Shown: positions 9,626 through 18,293 of the stretch, one piece after another | Layout: each line of letters starts with the position of its first letter | Position numbering within the stretch: position 1 is the stretch's first letter | DNA from: Cytobacillus gottheilii | GTDB taxonomy: Bacteria; Bacillota; Bacilli; Bacillales; Cytobacillaceae | NCBI RefSeq assembly: GCF_900166665.1 | Contig: NZ_LT800494.1 | Span: 1,839,262 to 1,903,261, forward strand | Length of the DNA: 64,000 bases | Direction: 5' to 3' | Notes under the pieces: generated by a model | The model's input: the letters and a program-made list of their open reading frames with translations, nothing else | Database searches by the model: none | Told to the model about the DNA's origin: nothing | Position numbers and translations under genes: made by a program

Positions 9626-12600
9626 TTAAGCTCTTAAATTACCACCCATTGCTCCAACGCCATTAAACACATCTTTGAAAGTCCTCTCAATAGTTATCTC
9701 TGCAACCTTTTCCATAGTAGACTTTAAGTTAGAGTCTCCATTAATGTTACCAATAGAAACATTCACATTAATTCCACCAGATTGACCTGCCCCTTGAAGA
9801 GTAGGCTGATTTATTCTAGGCATAGGAATATTAGGTACAATAGATGGAAGTTTCATATTCTTTAATGCATCCACAAGCTTAGTTGACATTTGCATAGATT
9901 GCAATAAAGGTTTTACGTCTTGTTTCTTTGTAATCAATTCACCTTCATGTACAACCATTGACTTACCTTGATTACCCCAATGAGGTAGTAGTCCGCCATT
10001 TCTCGCTTGAGCAACTTTAATAGGCTTGTATTCTTTTCCGTTCAGATAGCGATTAGCTTGATTAATTAAGTCAATTAGATTCTCACTCAAAGCCTTGCCA
10101 AGTAAATTCGTGTTGGATTTAATATTCGCATAATACTTATCAAGGTCTTTCTTAATCTGAGCAGTATTTGCATTGATGATATCAGAACGCATTTGAGCAA
10201 ATTTACGCTCATCATTTACAAGATTCTCGTAGTCTGTTTCAATCTGTTCCTTTTGCTCATTTAGATTGTCGATACGGTCATTTCTTGCTTTTTCATCTTC
10301 CATATCGAATATAGACTCATCTTGTTCTTGAAGCTCCTTAGTTAATTCAGCAATGCGTTTCTTAGCCCAATCAGAATCATCTATAGACAACTCGGATATT
10401 TCGTCTAACAATTCTTGACGATCCTTTTGTGCATCCTTCAATCTCTTCGCATAGTCTGCTTCTTCGGCTTCCTCGTTGATGCCATTTATAATATCGTCAA
10501 TTACCTTAATTGCTGCATTCTTTTGAGCTTCTGCAGCTTTCTTGTAAGAGTCGATAATTTGTTCAGCCATTGAAATACGCTCATCCATTAAGTTAGATTC
10601 CAAGGAGTACAATTCTTGATATCTGTCTACAAGTTTATCCTCTAATAATGCTTTCTGAGATGCAGTTAAATCCTTGTTGAGTTTAACTTGGTCTTCAAGG
10701 AATTTAATAGCTTGCTTTTCTTGTTCAACTTGTTTGGCTAGGATCGTTTCTTTCTGTTCTTGAGCCTTAATCCATTCATTAGATGTAGAAATTTCCTTAC
10801 GTTGAATAAGGTCAATTTTAGCCAAATCATCAGCATAGTGATTCTTTACTCTGTCGAACGCAGCTAATTGTGAATCGATAATATCCATGAACACTTGTTG
10901 CATCTGTGACTCGATGGATAAGATATCTTGTTCAAGTTGTAAAAGTTCAGATTTAGCTTGGTCAACTGATTGTAACTGTTGAGCATAATCTCTAGATGCA
11001 TCGGCAGAAGATTCAGTAGGAACATATGAGCCACCTGAGCCAGCAAACTGGTTTAAGTATTGATTAGCATATTGCTGACGTTGTGGAACATGAGTGCCTT
11101 CAGAACGTTCAAATAACTTATCAAACATTGCTGCCATTTGAGATGCAGAAGCGTTAGGATTAGATTTAATCCAGTTCATAGTACGTTTCTCAGTTGTTTG
11201 CAATTCTTGCCATAAGAAATCAAGTTGAGTAGACAGATTGCTAGAAGACGAACCTCTTGAACGTGCAAAAGAGTTTAAGGAATTCTTACGACCACCTAAC
11301 CATTGAGCAATACCAAATGCACCGGATGAACGATTAAGCGCGTTAGGATTAAGGTTAGATTCCATACGTAAGTTACCCATGATACCAGCGACAATTGAAT
11401 CAGAGAAACCTTTAGACTTAAAGAAATTCCAAATAGTTGCACCGTTTCCTCCACCAGTTGCTACAGATGATGTAGATGGGGAAGAGGAGGGAGCAGATTG
11501 CGTTATGATACCTGTTTGTTGAATCTTACCAGAGCTAATTTGTGCGTTAAGTGACTTGGCTTGATCCTGTAATAATTTCTTCTTTTGTTCTAAAAGTTTA
11601 AGCTCATTCTTTAGTGCTGATTGATACTCTTTTGAGTGCTGAGGAAACTTGGCTTGGATTGCTTCTTGGCGTTCGAGTTCTAAGTTGAGAGCTTCAAGTG
11701 CTGATTTGAATTTGTCGGATACGTAGATTGAGTTTTCGTATTCCTTGCTGAGTTTTTCGTTGGCTTTCTTAGCAGCTTCACTAGCCCTACCGTGATAATC
11801 GATTGCACTGGCAACTGCATCAATTTGTGCTTCAAAGTTAGGGAACTCTAGGTTGATGTCTTCTGTTAATTGTCGAGAACGTTGATGCGCTCTAGTTGCT
11901 AATTTTTCTTGCTCAAGAGTGTTAGCGTTATCTGCAAGTTCTTTAGACATCTCATTAAATCTACGTACAATTTCCTGTTGTGCTGCTAATTCTTGCTTAA
12001 GGATGTCAATACGTTTTTTAGCTTGCATAGCAGTAGTGACAGTTTTAGCTTGTTCAGTGGTGAGTGTGCCTTTTAGTAGGTCTTCGGTAGCTTTAAGTAA
12101 AATATCTTGTACTTTTATTTCTTGGTTTATTGCTTCGATATGTACTTCTTTTCCCTTAACTAGATGCGGGTACATGTCCGCAAGTTGGCTTGTTATATCT
12201 GCTAATTGCTCATTTTGTTCTTGACTGCGACCTTCCATTTGGGAAAGGAGCTGGTATGCTCCGATCAGTTCATAAGCAGAATCAACATGGTCGCTATTTA
12301 AACCGATTAAGCGTTCAATTACTGAAATTTTTTCCTCTTCAACATCAACTAGCTCTTCAGATGTATCGCTGTATATTAAAGTAGAACCTGTAGTTTCATC
12401 GACACCTGTCTTTAGCAAATTCATTATAGAAGTAACTTCGTTGCTCTTAATTCCAACCTTCGATAATTTATCTTCGTACTGATCCCAATCCGAGTTTCCA
12501 TTCTTCATTGCATTAGACATTTCATTGAACACAGCTACAGCGTCGTGATTGTATTTAACCATTGTTTCAAGACGGTTAGTATCAAACAGATCGCCTGAAA

Positions 12601-13906
12601 CGCTACGGATTTCTCCGACAGCACCTATGTAAGATTTAACTTGAGTTTCTACATCTTTGATACCTTTTTTAGAATCAAGCAGCTTGCTATTTTTATCAAC
12701 TAAAGTATCAATATACTTTACATCTTCATCAGTTAAGCTAGATTGTACTCCATAGTATTCAGCATAAGATTTGCCTAGCTCTTGAAATAATCTTTTTCTT
12801 TCCTCTAATTTAGCTTCAATATCACGTCTTCCTATGACACTATTAGCCATATCTTCAAGTTGAGCACGTTCACGGAGACCAAATATAGGAGCAATACCTT
12901 GATAATCGCTATCCTGACGATTTTGTATCTCATCTAATTCATTTTGGGTATTTGAGATTTCTTTGTTTAAATCAGACAATTTTGATTGAAAGTTGGTAAT
13001 AAAAGCTTCTGCATCAACTCTTGATAATTCTTTGATGTAACCTAACTCTTGACGAATAGCATCTGCAGAGCGTAAGTGCGCCTGACCTTTTTCATCAACC
13101 GACTCAGCGACACTTGGAAGCAGTTCGTAAAGCTTTTGTTGAGTTTGTAGATATTCGTCATCAGTTTCAGATAATGACCCCGATTTAACTTGATTGTCTA
13201 ATTGTTCATACTTGGAAACCAATCCTTCAATTTGTGTTTCATTATCTTTATAGGATTTGGTTAAAGAATCAATTTCATCCTGTACAGCTTTTGTCTCTTG
13301 TCTGTTTTCTACAAATTTATTTGTTACATATGATATTCCAGCTCCTAATGCAGCAAATCCAGCAATAGGTAGTATCGCACGAGATAAAAATGTAAAGACT
13401 CCATTTGCAACAGTTCCCATTGTAGACATGGCTGCAGTTGTAGCACGTCCAGCAAGAGTTAAGTTGTACATTTGTTGTTGTAGTAATCTAGCACGACCAG
13501 TAGTAATTGTCATTGAGTCCCCAGTGCGAACTAAACTTGTTGATAGGAGACCATTTTGTACAATTGAATTTCGAGTATGGCTATTTAAAGCTAAAAATGC
13601 CCCACCTGCAATAGCAAAGAGGGGAGGGAGGATACCAACTGTATCAACAACTGTTGAAGTTGTATTTGTAAAGTCTGCCAAACCTTCACTGACTACAACA
13701 ATTGCACTGCCTAAAAAACTTTCTTGCATTGTGGTAGCAAAAGCTGTCCATGAATTAGATAGTTGATTAAGTTTTGCTTGATAGCTATCTAAAAAAGCTT
13801 GGTTCTCATTGTATGCAGACCCTTCAGATTCGAGGGCAGATGTAGAAGCTTTCTGCGCTTCCTCAAACTGATCCATAAGCACGAGAAATCTGGAAAGCTG
13901 ATATCT
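9626..13906 (-). CDS. Tape-measure protein, exon 4 of 4 (with tail lysozyme domain)
   Basis: This exon encodes residues 584-2009 of the spliced tape-measure protein. It begins at RYQLSRFLVLMDQF, which continues LGLQIAG of exon 3 exactly as in TP901-family tape measures. Two hydrophobic glycine-rich stretches lie near its start (GILPPLFAIAGGAFLAL and ILPIAGFAALGAGISYV). Long coiled coils follow. At about residues 1400-1540 a phage tail lysozyme domain is visible (IWNFFKSKGFSDSIVAGIMGN, NLRMESNLNPNA, FGIAQW). The lysozyme should open the peptidoglycan during genome entry. A gene-finder would wrongly start this ORF at 13972, inside intron 3. Confidence 0.9.
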   Translation of the reverse strand, partial: RYQLSRFLVLMDQFEEAQKASTSALESEGSAYNENQAFLDSYQAKLNQLSNSWTAFATTMQESFLGSAIVVVSEGLADFTNTTSTVVDTVGILPPLFAIAGGAFLALNSHTRNSIVQNGLLSTSLVRTGDSMTITTGRARLLQQQMYNLTLAGRATTAAMSTMGTVANGVFTFLSRAILPIAGFAALGAGISYVTNKFVENRQETKAVQDEIDSLTKSYKDNETQIEGLVSKYEQLDNQVKSGSLSETDDEYLQTQQKLYELLPSVAESVDEKGQAHLRSADAIRQELGYIKELSRVDAEAFITNFQSKLSDLNKEISNTQNELDEIQNRQDSDYQGIAPIFGLRERAQLEDMANSVIGRRDIEAKLEERKRLFQELGKSYAEYYGVQSSLTDEDVKYIDTLVDKNSKLLDSKKGIKDVETQVKSYIGAVGEIRSVSGDLFDTNRLETMVKYNHDAVAVFNEMSNAMKNGNSDWDQYEDKLSKVGIKSNEVTSIMNLLKTGVDETTGSTLIYSDTSEELVDVEEEKISVIERLIGLNSDHVDSAYELIGAYQLLSQMEGRSQEQNEQLADITSQLADMYPHLVKGKEVHIEAINQEIKVQDILLKATEDLLKGTLTTEQAKTVTTAMQAKKRIDILKQELAAQQEIVRRFNEMSKELADNANTLEQEKLATRAHQRSRQLTEDINLEFPNFEAQIDAVASAIDYHGRASEAAKKANEKLSKEYENSIYVSDKFKSALEALNLELERQEAIQAKFPQHSKEYQSALKNELKLLEQKKKLLQDQAKSLNAQISSGKIQQTGIITQSAPSSSPSTSSVATGGGNGATIWNFFKSKGFSDSIVAGIMGNLRMESNLNPNALNRSSGAFGIAQWLGGRKNSLNSFARSRGSSSSNLSTQLDFLWQELQTTEKRTMNWIKSNPNASASQMAAMFDKLFERSEGTHVPQRQQYANQYLNQFAGSGGSYVPTESSADASRDYAQQLQSVDQAKSELLQLEQDILSIESQMQQVFMDIIDSQLAAFDRVKNHYADDLAKIDLIQRKEISTSNEWIKAQEQKETILAKQVEQEKQAIKFLEDQVKLNKDLTASQKALLEDKLVDRYQELYSLESNLMDERISMAEQIIDSYKKAAEAQKNAAIKVIDDIINGINEEAEEADYAKRLKDAQKDRQELLDEISELSIDDSDWAKKRIAELTKELQEQDESIFDMEDEKARNDRIDNLNEQKEQIETDYENLVNDERKFAQMRSDIINANTAQIKKDLDKYYANIKSNTNLLGKALSENLIDLINQANRYLNGKEYKPIKVAQARNGGLLPHWGNQGKSMVVHEGELITKKQDVKPLLQSMQMSTKLVDALKNMKLPSIVPNIPMPRINQPTLQGAGQSGGINVNVSIGNINGDSNLKSTMEKVAEITIERTFKDVFNGVGAMGGNLRA

Positions 13907-14185
13907 CAAATATCTGTTACTTTCACTCTTTATTAGAGTTACTGACCAACAAATGGGTTGGCGGCTAATCATTTCTGATTAGCTCTATACCTTCATGTCT
14001 TGCAGGTTATAAGTATAGATCGGACTGTACCTTCGCCCTCAGCTTATCTGTTAGGGTGGGTGATGGCAGTCTCTAGCAGTCCTTCTTTAAAGAAGTTTCT
14101 GTCGGTATTGTCCACCTCTGGATTTTCACCGATATACACCGTTGTTTTCTAACTGTTTCCAATTAGGCTGGCAGATAAAATTTTC
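13907..14185 (-). other. Group I intron 3 in the tape-measure gene (279 nt, no ORF)
   Basis: The exon ends GCTGGT and the intron holds the complementary guide GCCAGC, giving a P1 helix with the U-G pair at the splice site. P7-type elements are AGAGACTG and TACAGTCC; a GACAATACCG Q-type segment is shared with intron 1. The intron ends GATATTTG, with the required terminal G. Removal joins IAG to RYQLSRF in frame. No endonuclease is encoded inside. Confidence 0.88.
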
Positions 14186-14392
14186 ACCAGCAATTTGCAA
14201 TCCCAGATTCTGCTGTTGCTCTTTGGAAAGATATGACCACTTAGAGCTAAGGTTTGTCAAAATTTCCTCTACCCTTATCATTTCTCCAGCAGAGTTCTTA
14301 ACATTAACACCAATCTCAGCCAGTCCATCAATAGCAGGCTGGATACTTGTTAGCCTAGAATAAATACTCTTTAGTGAATTCCCGATAATGCT
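14186..14392 (-). CDS. Tape-measure protein, exon 3 of 4
   Basis: This 207-nt exon (69 codons) reads SIIGNSLKSIYSRL at its start and LGLQIAG at its end. It includes AIDGLAEIGVNVKNSAGEMI and LSSKWSYLSKEQQQNLGLQ, which are hallmark stretches of TP901-type tape-measure proteins. Both flanking junctions fall on codon boundaries. It makes sense only as part of the spliced 2009-aa product. Confidence 0.88.
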
Positions 14393-14646
14393 CAATAATA
14401 CCCCTGTTTTCACAGTATTTTATAGGGTTTAGACTATACCATCATCCCAGTAGGATGTCCTTATTATAGTCGTTGAACGTCCTTCTATTTTTATAGAAGT
14501 TTCGCTGCTGATTATCCAATTCAATTAATTTTCAAACATTCACGCATACCATTGCTAGTTACGTTGTAGTTTAATTGACTCTAAGGACTTTCCAGCAATT
14601 TAAAGGATACACCTGCTATTATTGCTAATAGAGGGGGCAAAAATTT
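14393..14646 (-). other. Group I intron 2 in the tape-measure gene (254 nt, no ORF)
   Basis: The 5' exon ends GGT and pairs with the guide GCC near the intron start, with a U-G at the splice site; the P1 helix is weaker than in introns 1 and 3. R and S elements CAACGACTATAA and GGTATAGTCTAAACCC can form P7. The intron ends TATTATTG. Its S region matches that of intron 1 almost base for base, so the two are related. Splicing joins TRESG to SIIGNSLK, the normal sequence of this protein family. Confidence 0.85.
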
Positions 14647-14770
14647 ACCACTTTCTCGGGTCACTTGTCCAATAGCTGTCGCAAATCCTAGTGTGTTTTC
14701 TAATGAAACTCCATAAACATTTGCAGCTCCGGCACTTTTCATTAGTGCAGTAGATAAATCTTGAGTTGTA
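14647..14770 (-). CDS. Tape-measure protein, exon 2 of 4
   Basis: This 124-nt exon completes an Ile codon split by intron 1 and reads TTQDLSTALMKSAGAANVYG, then LENTLGFATAIGQVTRESG. It is a highly conserved tape-measure segment. The split-codon phase (2 nt in exon 1, 1 nt here) restores the frame exactly. Confidence 0.88.
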
Positions 14771-15065
14771 CAAAAATACCCCATCTTTCGATGTACTTTA
14801 ACACTTGATATCAAGTGGGTTTAGACTATCTCATTATCCTTAGTAGAGATTATTAAGGATACTCAGCACTTCGAATGGCAGCTCATTGTCCATCCTACAA
14901 TTAGTCGTTACACCTTCATGAATTATTAAATTCAAGCTTGGCACGGTATTGTCATATCCTTACGGACTTAGAGTTTCACCGTTAGCATCTTAAAAAGACA
15001 CACCCATGAGCAATATGGTTCACTGAGTTATCACTAATACATTACTGTATTAGGCGACAAAAACT
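14771..15065 (-). other. Group I intron 1 in the tape-measure gene (295 nt, no ORF)
   Basis: Exon 1 ends GCGAT and the intron carries the guide GTCGC after an AGTTTTT loop, giving a five-pair P1 with the U-G at the splice site. Core elements are visible: GACAATACCG (Q), GTAACGACTAA (R) and GATAGTCTAAACCC (S); GACTA and TAGTC form P7. The intron ends ATTTTTG. No ORF is present. Confidence 0.9.
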
Positions 15066-16483
15066 ATCGCGAAATTGTTATCTACTTCGTTGAGGGCATT
15101 TATAACGTGCAAACTATCCTCAATCTCTAAATTTAAGCCCTTTACAGCAGCTGTAATAGTAGATGCTGAATCCTCGACTGACATATCAGAAATATTTCCT
15201 AATAAAGTCGCATACTCTGCCATCAATGTTAAATCTTGTCCACGGAAACCTTGGCGGCTGAAGGCTATAAAGCCCTCGTTAACTTGCTGGATTTTATTAC
15301 CTAGTTCACTTGCCAGATTAATACTGTCTTGAAGAGTCTGGTTAATATCAATTTGACCATTAGAAACCCTCTCTAAAACTGTTAATTGAGAATCGATCTC
15401 AATTATTTGTTGAAGAGCATCCTTAAGTCCATTCAACGGCAAATAATAAGAAGACATCCCTATACTCCATAGGGGTATACGTTGCATCGCTATAGCTAAC
15501 TGTTGTCCAAAAGAAACTACATGACTTGTAGCAGCCCGAACGTTTGCACCGACTTCTCTATAATTCATTGCCAGTTGTTGCATTTGCCTATTAAGATTTG
15601 GTGTTTGAGTAGTTAGACGGTTAACCACTTGTAAGTAAGTATTCAATGCTCTTGTGTCGTTCTCAGATAAGGAACTACCATATCTGCGTTGAAGATTTTG
15701 AACATTAATTTTAGCCTGTTGTTGATACAGTTTTAATTGATGTTCTAATTCCTTCGTTTTTTCTCTTGCTTTTGAGTTATTATCAACACGGCTCAAAGCT
15801 TGTGATATTCTATTTAGTTCTTTCTCTGTTTGAGCACCATTAATGGCGTTACTTAATCTAGATAGGGAGGAGTTAGTGACGATTCCAGCATTGTTTAATT
15901 GATTAAGTTTTTGTCTAACTCTTTCAATTGCAAGTTCTTGCTGTCTTAGATTCTCAACGGTTCTCTGACTAGTAACTTGATTATTTTGATCATAGTTGTA
16001 TGTAGTATTTTTAAATCTGTCACCGTAATTAACTGAACCACCAGAAAAATTACCTTGTGCGTTTTGCTTAGTTACTTTCTTTTGCGCTTCGCCTAACTTG
16101 TTTACTTGGTCAATTAATTTACTAGTTTCTTGCGCTTGTTGCTGCGTAGCCTTAGTTTGTTGGTTGGTCTTTTTAATTTCTCGATCAATGATTTCACCAC
16201 TTTTGAGATGCTGACGAATCTTCTCCTTTATTGTGCCGTCAGCTTCTTTGGTAACAGTTTTTTCTTCCTTTACAACTCGATTTAAATCTTGCGCTATTTT
16301 CTTGTGATTCTCCATAGCTTTAGATAAATCAGAAAGGCTTTTACTAATACGTTCATCCATTTGAACATTTATCTTTAATTTATTTACCTTCTTTTCAATA
16401 CCTTTAATGGCTGTATTGATCTCACCTATGGTCGAACCAATGTTCAAAGTTCCTACTATGCGAATTTTTAATTGGTCATTCAT
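15066..16483 (-). CDS. Tape-measure protein, exon 1 of 4 (start of the spliced 2009-aa protein)
   Basis: The start chosen is ATG 16483, behind AAAGGAG, giving MNDQLKIRIVGTL; the longer frame from 16531 has no ribosome site. The exon (1418 nt) encodes coiled coils and the TP901-type core (IPLWSIGMSSYYLPLNGLKDAL, LNEVDNNFAI). The four exons are 15066-16483, 14647-14770, 14186-14392 and 9626-13906. Together they give 6030 nt, or 2010 codons with the stop, with no in-frame stop. The protein sets tail length and helps DNA entry. Its position, after tail-assembly genes and before Dit, is normal. Expression as one protein requires three self-splicing events. Confidence 0.92.
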
Positions 16484-16506
16484 AAAAGCACTCCTTTCTA
16501 TGCAAA

Positions 16507-16535
16507 ATAAAAAGGAGTGCCAAAATGACACTCCT
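16507..16535 (-). terminator. Terminator upstream of the tape-measure gene
   Basis: On the minus strand AGGAGTG and CACTCCT form a 7-bp stem around TCATTTTGG, followed by TTTTATTTTG. The stem overlaps the stop codon of the preceding membrane-protein gene. It separates that accessory gene from the tape-measure transcript. Confidence 0.75.
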
Positions 16536-17200
16536 TAACCGTTAGCGACTTTATTCTGTTGTTTAATTATAATATCCATGATTCCTTGCCAACGCTCTAT
16601 ATGATTTAATGCTGCTTTGACTTTACTACTATCTGTTGAGTATCCGTTCTTGTCAATCTGACCAGTGTAAGGGTCAACGTTCGATAAAAACTTAACTTTA
16701 TAAGATGGGGAAGAGGTGTCTGCAATAGAAACCTTTAGTTGAATACTTCTTACTTTTGTTTCCTTAGTTTTGTTACCGGATAGACCTCCGATTATTGCTC
16801 CAATTCCACCTAAAGCAAAACCTCCAACTGCAGCACCTAATAACTGACTGCCTCTTTGAGTTTTATATATTGACTTATCATCAACAATTATCTCTGATTG
16901 AAAGACTTGATTTGCTTTATATTTATTATAATTATATTCAAAAGTACCATCATCATTGGTAAACTTCTTAGAAATAAACAGTATCTCGTTATTTTTCTCA
17001 TCAAAAACTATACCATTCTGATAATCATTTGAAATGTACTTTTTGCAATCGTATATTTCTTTGCTTCTGAGATACGCATATAATTTATTTTGATTTGCAA
17101 TCAATGTGTTTTTAATTTGTTTGTCATTGTCTTTACTAGACTGTCCATTGATTAGAAAGTAGGCAATAATAGCAACAGCTACAAGCATTAATACTTCCAT
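16535..17200 (-). CDS. Membrane-anchored protein with glycine zipper, unknown function
   Basis: The 221-aa protein starts with one membrane segment (VLMLVAVAIIAYFLI). A soluble region containing NGIVFDEKNNEILFISKK and a beta-rich IIVDDKSIYKTQRGSQ stretch follow, then a glycine-zipper hydrophobic hairpin (LLGAAVGGFALGGIGAIIGGLSG, about residues 120-142). The C-terminal domain is beta/alpha. Similar proteins occur in phages and plasmids of Firmicutes without an established role. As an accessory gene between the tape measure and a nucleotidyltransferase, it could be a superinfection-exclusion factor; that is only an inference. The ribosome site is weak (GGGTGGTG). Confidence 0.55.
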   Translation of the reverse strand: MEVLMLVAVAIIAYFLINGQSSKDNDKQIKNTLIANQNKLYAYLRSKEIYDCKKYISNDYQNGIVFDEKNNEILFISKKFTNDDGTFEYNYNKYKANQVFQSEIIVDDKSIYKTQRGSQLLGAAVGGFALGGIGAIIGGLSGNKTKETKVRSIQLKVSIADTSSPSYKVKFLSNVDPYTGQIDKNGYSTDSSKVKAALNHIERWQGIMDIIIKQQNKVANG

Positions 17201-17288
17201 ATGATAGCACCACCCACAAAGGTATTTGCTACCAATTATATCACAATTCTGTCAAATTTATAATCCCTTATTTCCGCACAACGAAAAA

Positions 17289-17316
17289 GACCTCCAACGC
17301 TAGGGAAGGAGGTCTA
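17289..17316 (-). terminator. Terminator after the nucleotidyltransferase gene
   Basis: AGACCTCC and GGAGGTCT form a perfect 8-bp stem, followed on the minus strand by TTTTTC. It lies just after the stop codon at 17321. The loop contains the G-rich word seen in other terminator loops of this genome (AGGGAAGG on the plus strand). Confidence 0.85.
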
Positions 17317-17320
17317 TAAA

Positions 17321-17923
17321 TTATTCTTCTCCGGCTGCAACTGGCGCTTCTTCAAGTTTAGCAAGCCATTGAGATAGTACATTGGATTCTTTTGCAACTT
17401 CACAGGTTCTAAACATGTAGTCTACATCTAATCTGCTTATATTTGCTAATAATAACCTGAAACCCCAAATCTCATCTTCTTCATTATTATTTAGACAATG
17501 AGATCTTAGTCTATCCATTATTATATCTTCAATAGATATAATATTTATGTAAGTATCAGGACTAATTTGCAATCTAACAACTTTATCAGGGTCTCCGGCT
17601 AAAAAATTATCTGGAAATTCTACTGCAACTTCTATTTCTCTATGATAGAAGTGTCTTCCATCTTTTTCGAAGCCCACGTCTAATAATATTTCTGTTATTA
17701 CTTGGAACCCATCAGCAACGAAATCTATGTCTCTAGTAGCATAGTCATTTTGCGTATAGATATCCACTGATAACCCACCAACAACTATAGGCTTTACACC
17801 TTTGGTTTCTAATAATGATGTTATTACCCCGGCAGTTTGAACCATAGCAACATACTTTTCTTGATCTTTTAAAGATAGTAGTTTATCTTTTGCTTCGTCT
17901 AGTTTCAAATAATACACCGTCAC
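17321..17923 (-). CDS. Nucleotidyltransferase-fold protein (DUF6036/AbiEii-like), possible toxin
   Basis: The 200-aa protein shows the polymerase-beta nucleotidyltransferase signature VVGGLSVDIYT followed by TRDIDFV (GG...T-x-D-I-D, residues 47-68). It then shows VAVEFPDNFLAG and ISIEDIIMDRL, as in DUF6036/AbiEii-type proteins. Such proteins often act as toxins or abortive-infection effectors that modify RNA or proteins, paired with a small antitoxin gene. Here the 66-aa basic protein just upstream is the obvious partner. A strong terminator closes the pair. The fold is well supported; the toxin role is inferred. Confidence 0.75.
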   Translation of the reverse strand: MTVYYLKLDEAKDKLLSLKDQEKYVAMVQTAGVITSLLETKGVKPIVVGGLSVDIYTQNDYATRDIDFVADGFQVITEILLDVGFEKDGRHFYHREIEVAVEFPDNFLAGDPDKVVRLQISPDTYINIISIEDIIMDRLRSHCLNNNEEDEIWGFRLLLANISRLDVDYMFRTCEVAKESNVLSQWLAKLEEAPVAAGEE

Positions 17924-17929
17924 TATCTA

Positions 17930-18127
17930 TTATTTTTTTGAAAACATAGAAAGAATCTTAGCTTCTGTAGGATGTTTAGGTCTTACTCTACCTTTAACAG
18001 TATTCTTAGACTTGGCAGTCTTCTCAAATTTAGACAAAACTGAGCCATACTTGGCATTATTAGATCTAACACTGCTCTCTAATTCAGCTAAAGTCATAAT
18101 ATCACCCTTTTTACGTTTTTTCATCAT
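17930..18127 (-). CDS. Small basic protein upstream of the nucleotidyltransferase (possible antitoxin)
   Basis: About 65 aa, starting at ATG 18127 (or 18124) behind GAGGAG; a GTG at 18133 is too close to the ribosome site. The sequence is rich in Lys, Ser and Asn (MMKKRKKG, KTAKSKNTVKGRVRPKHPTE) and lacks a recognisable DNA-binding fold. It ends six bases before the nucleotidyltransferase start, so the two are co-transcribed and probably co-translated. I do not recognise the family; the antitoxin role is inferred from position only. Confidence 0.55.
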   Translation of the reverse strand: MMKKRKKGDIMTLAELESSVRSNNAKYGSVLSKFEKTAKSKNTVKGRVRPKHPTEAKILSMFSKK

Positions 18128-18246
18128 ACACACTCCTCAACTGTTTGAGAAATGTATATGACTCTATTAATAGAATTATAACATAAAAGTTGAAAAGTGA
18201 TAGATTTAATCTAGTTTTTTGTTTCCCTAGCTTTAATAGAGATAAA

Positions 18247-18289
18247 CCTCCATTCCGATTATTTGAAAAGGGAAAATTGGAATGGAAGG
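18247..18289 (-). terminator. Stem-loop after the zinc-ribbon endonuclease gene
   Basis: Plus-strand arms CCTCCATTCC and GGAATGGAAGG can pair around a long A-rich loop; on the minus strand the stem is followed by TTTATC. It sits just downstream of the stop at 18294 and probably terminates that gene. The weak T-run lowers confidence. Confidence 0.5.
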
Positions 18290-18293
18290 TGGG

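Noticed and set aside
13257-13766. 169-codon plus-strand open frame inside the tape-measure gene
   Set aside because: It lies wholly antisense to exon 4, lacks a ribosome site and has the low-complexity look of a shadow frame.
13907-13972. Start of a separate tape-measure gene at 13972
   Set aside because: The 66 nt upstream of 13906 belong to group I intron 3; the protein is continuous only after splicing.
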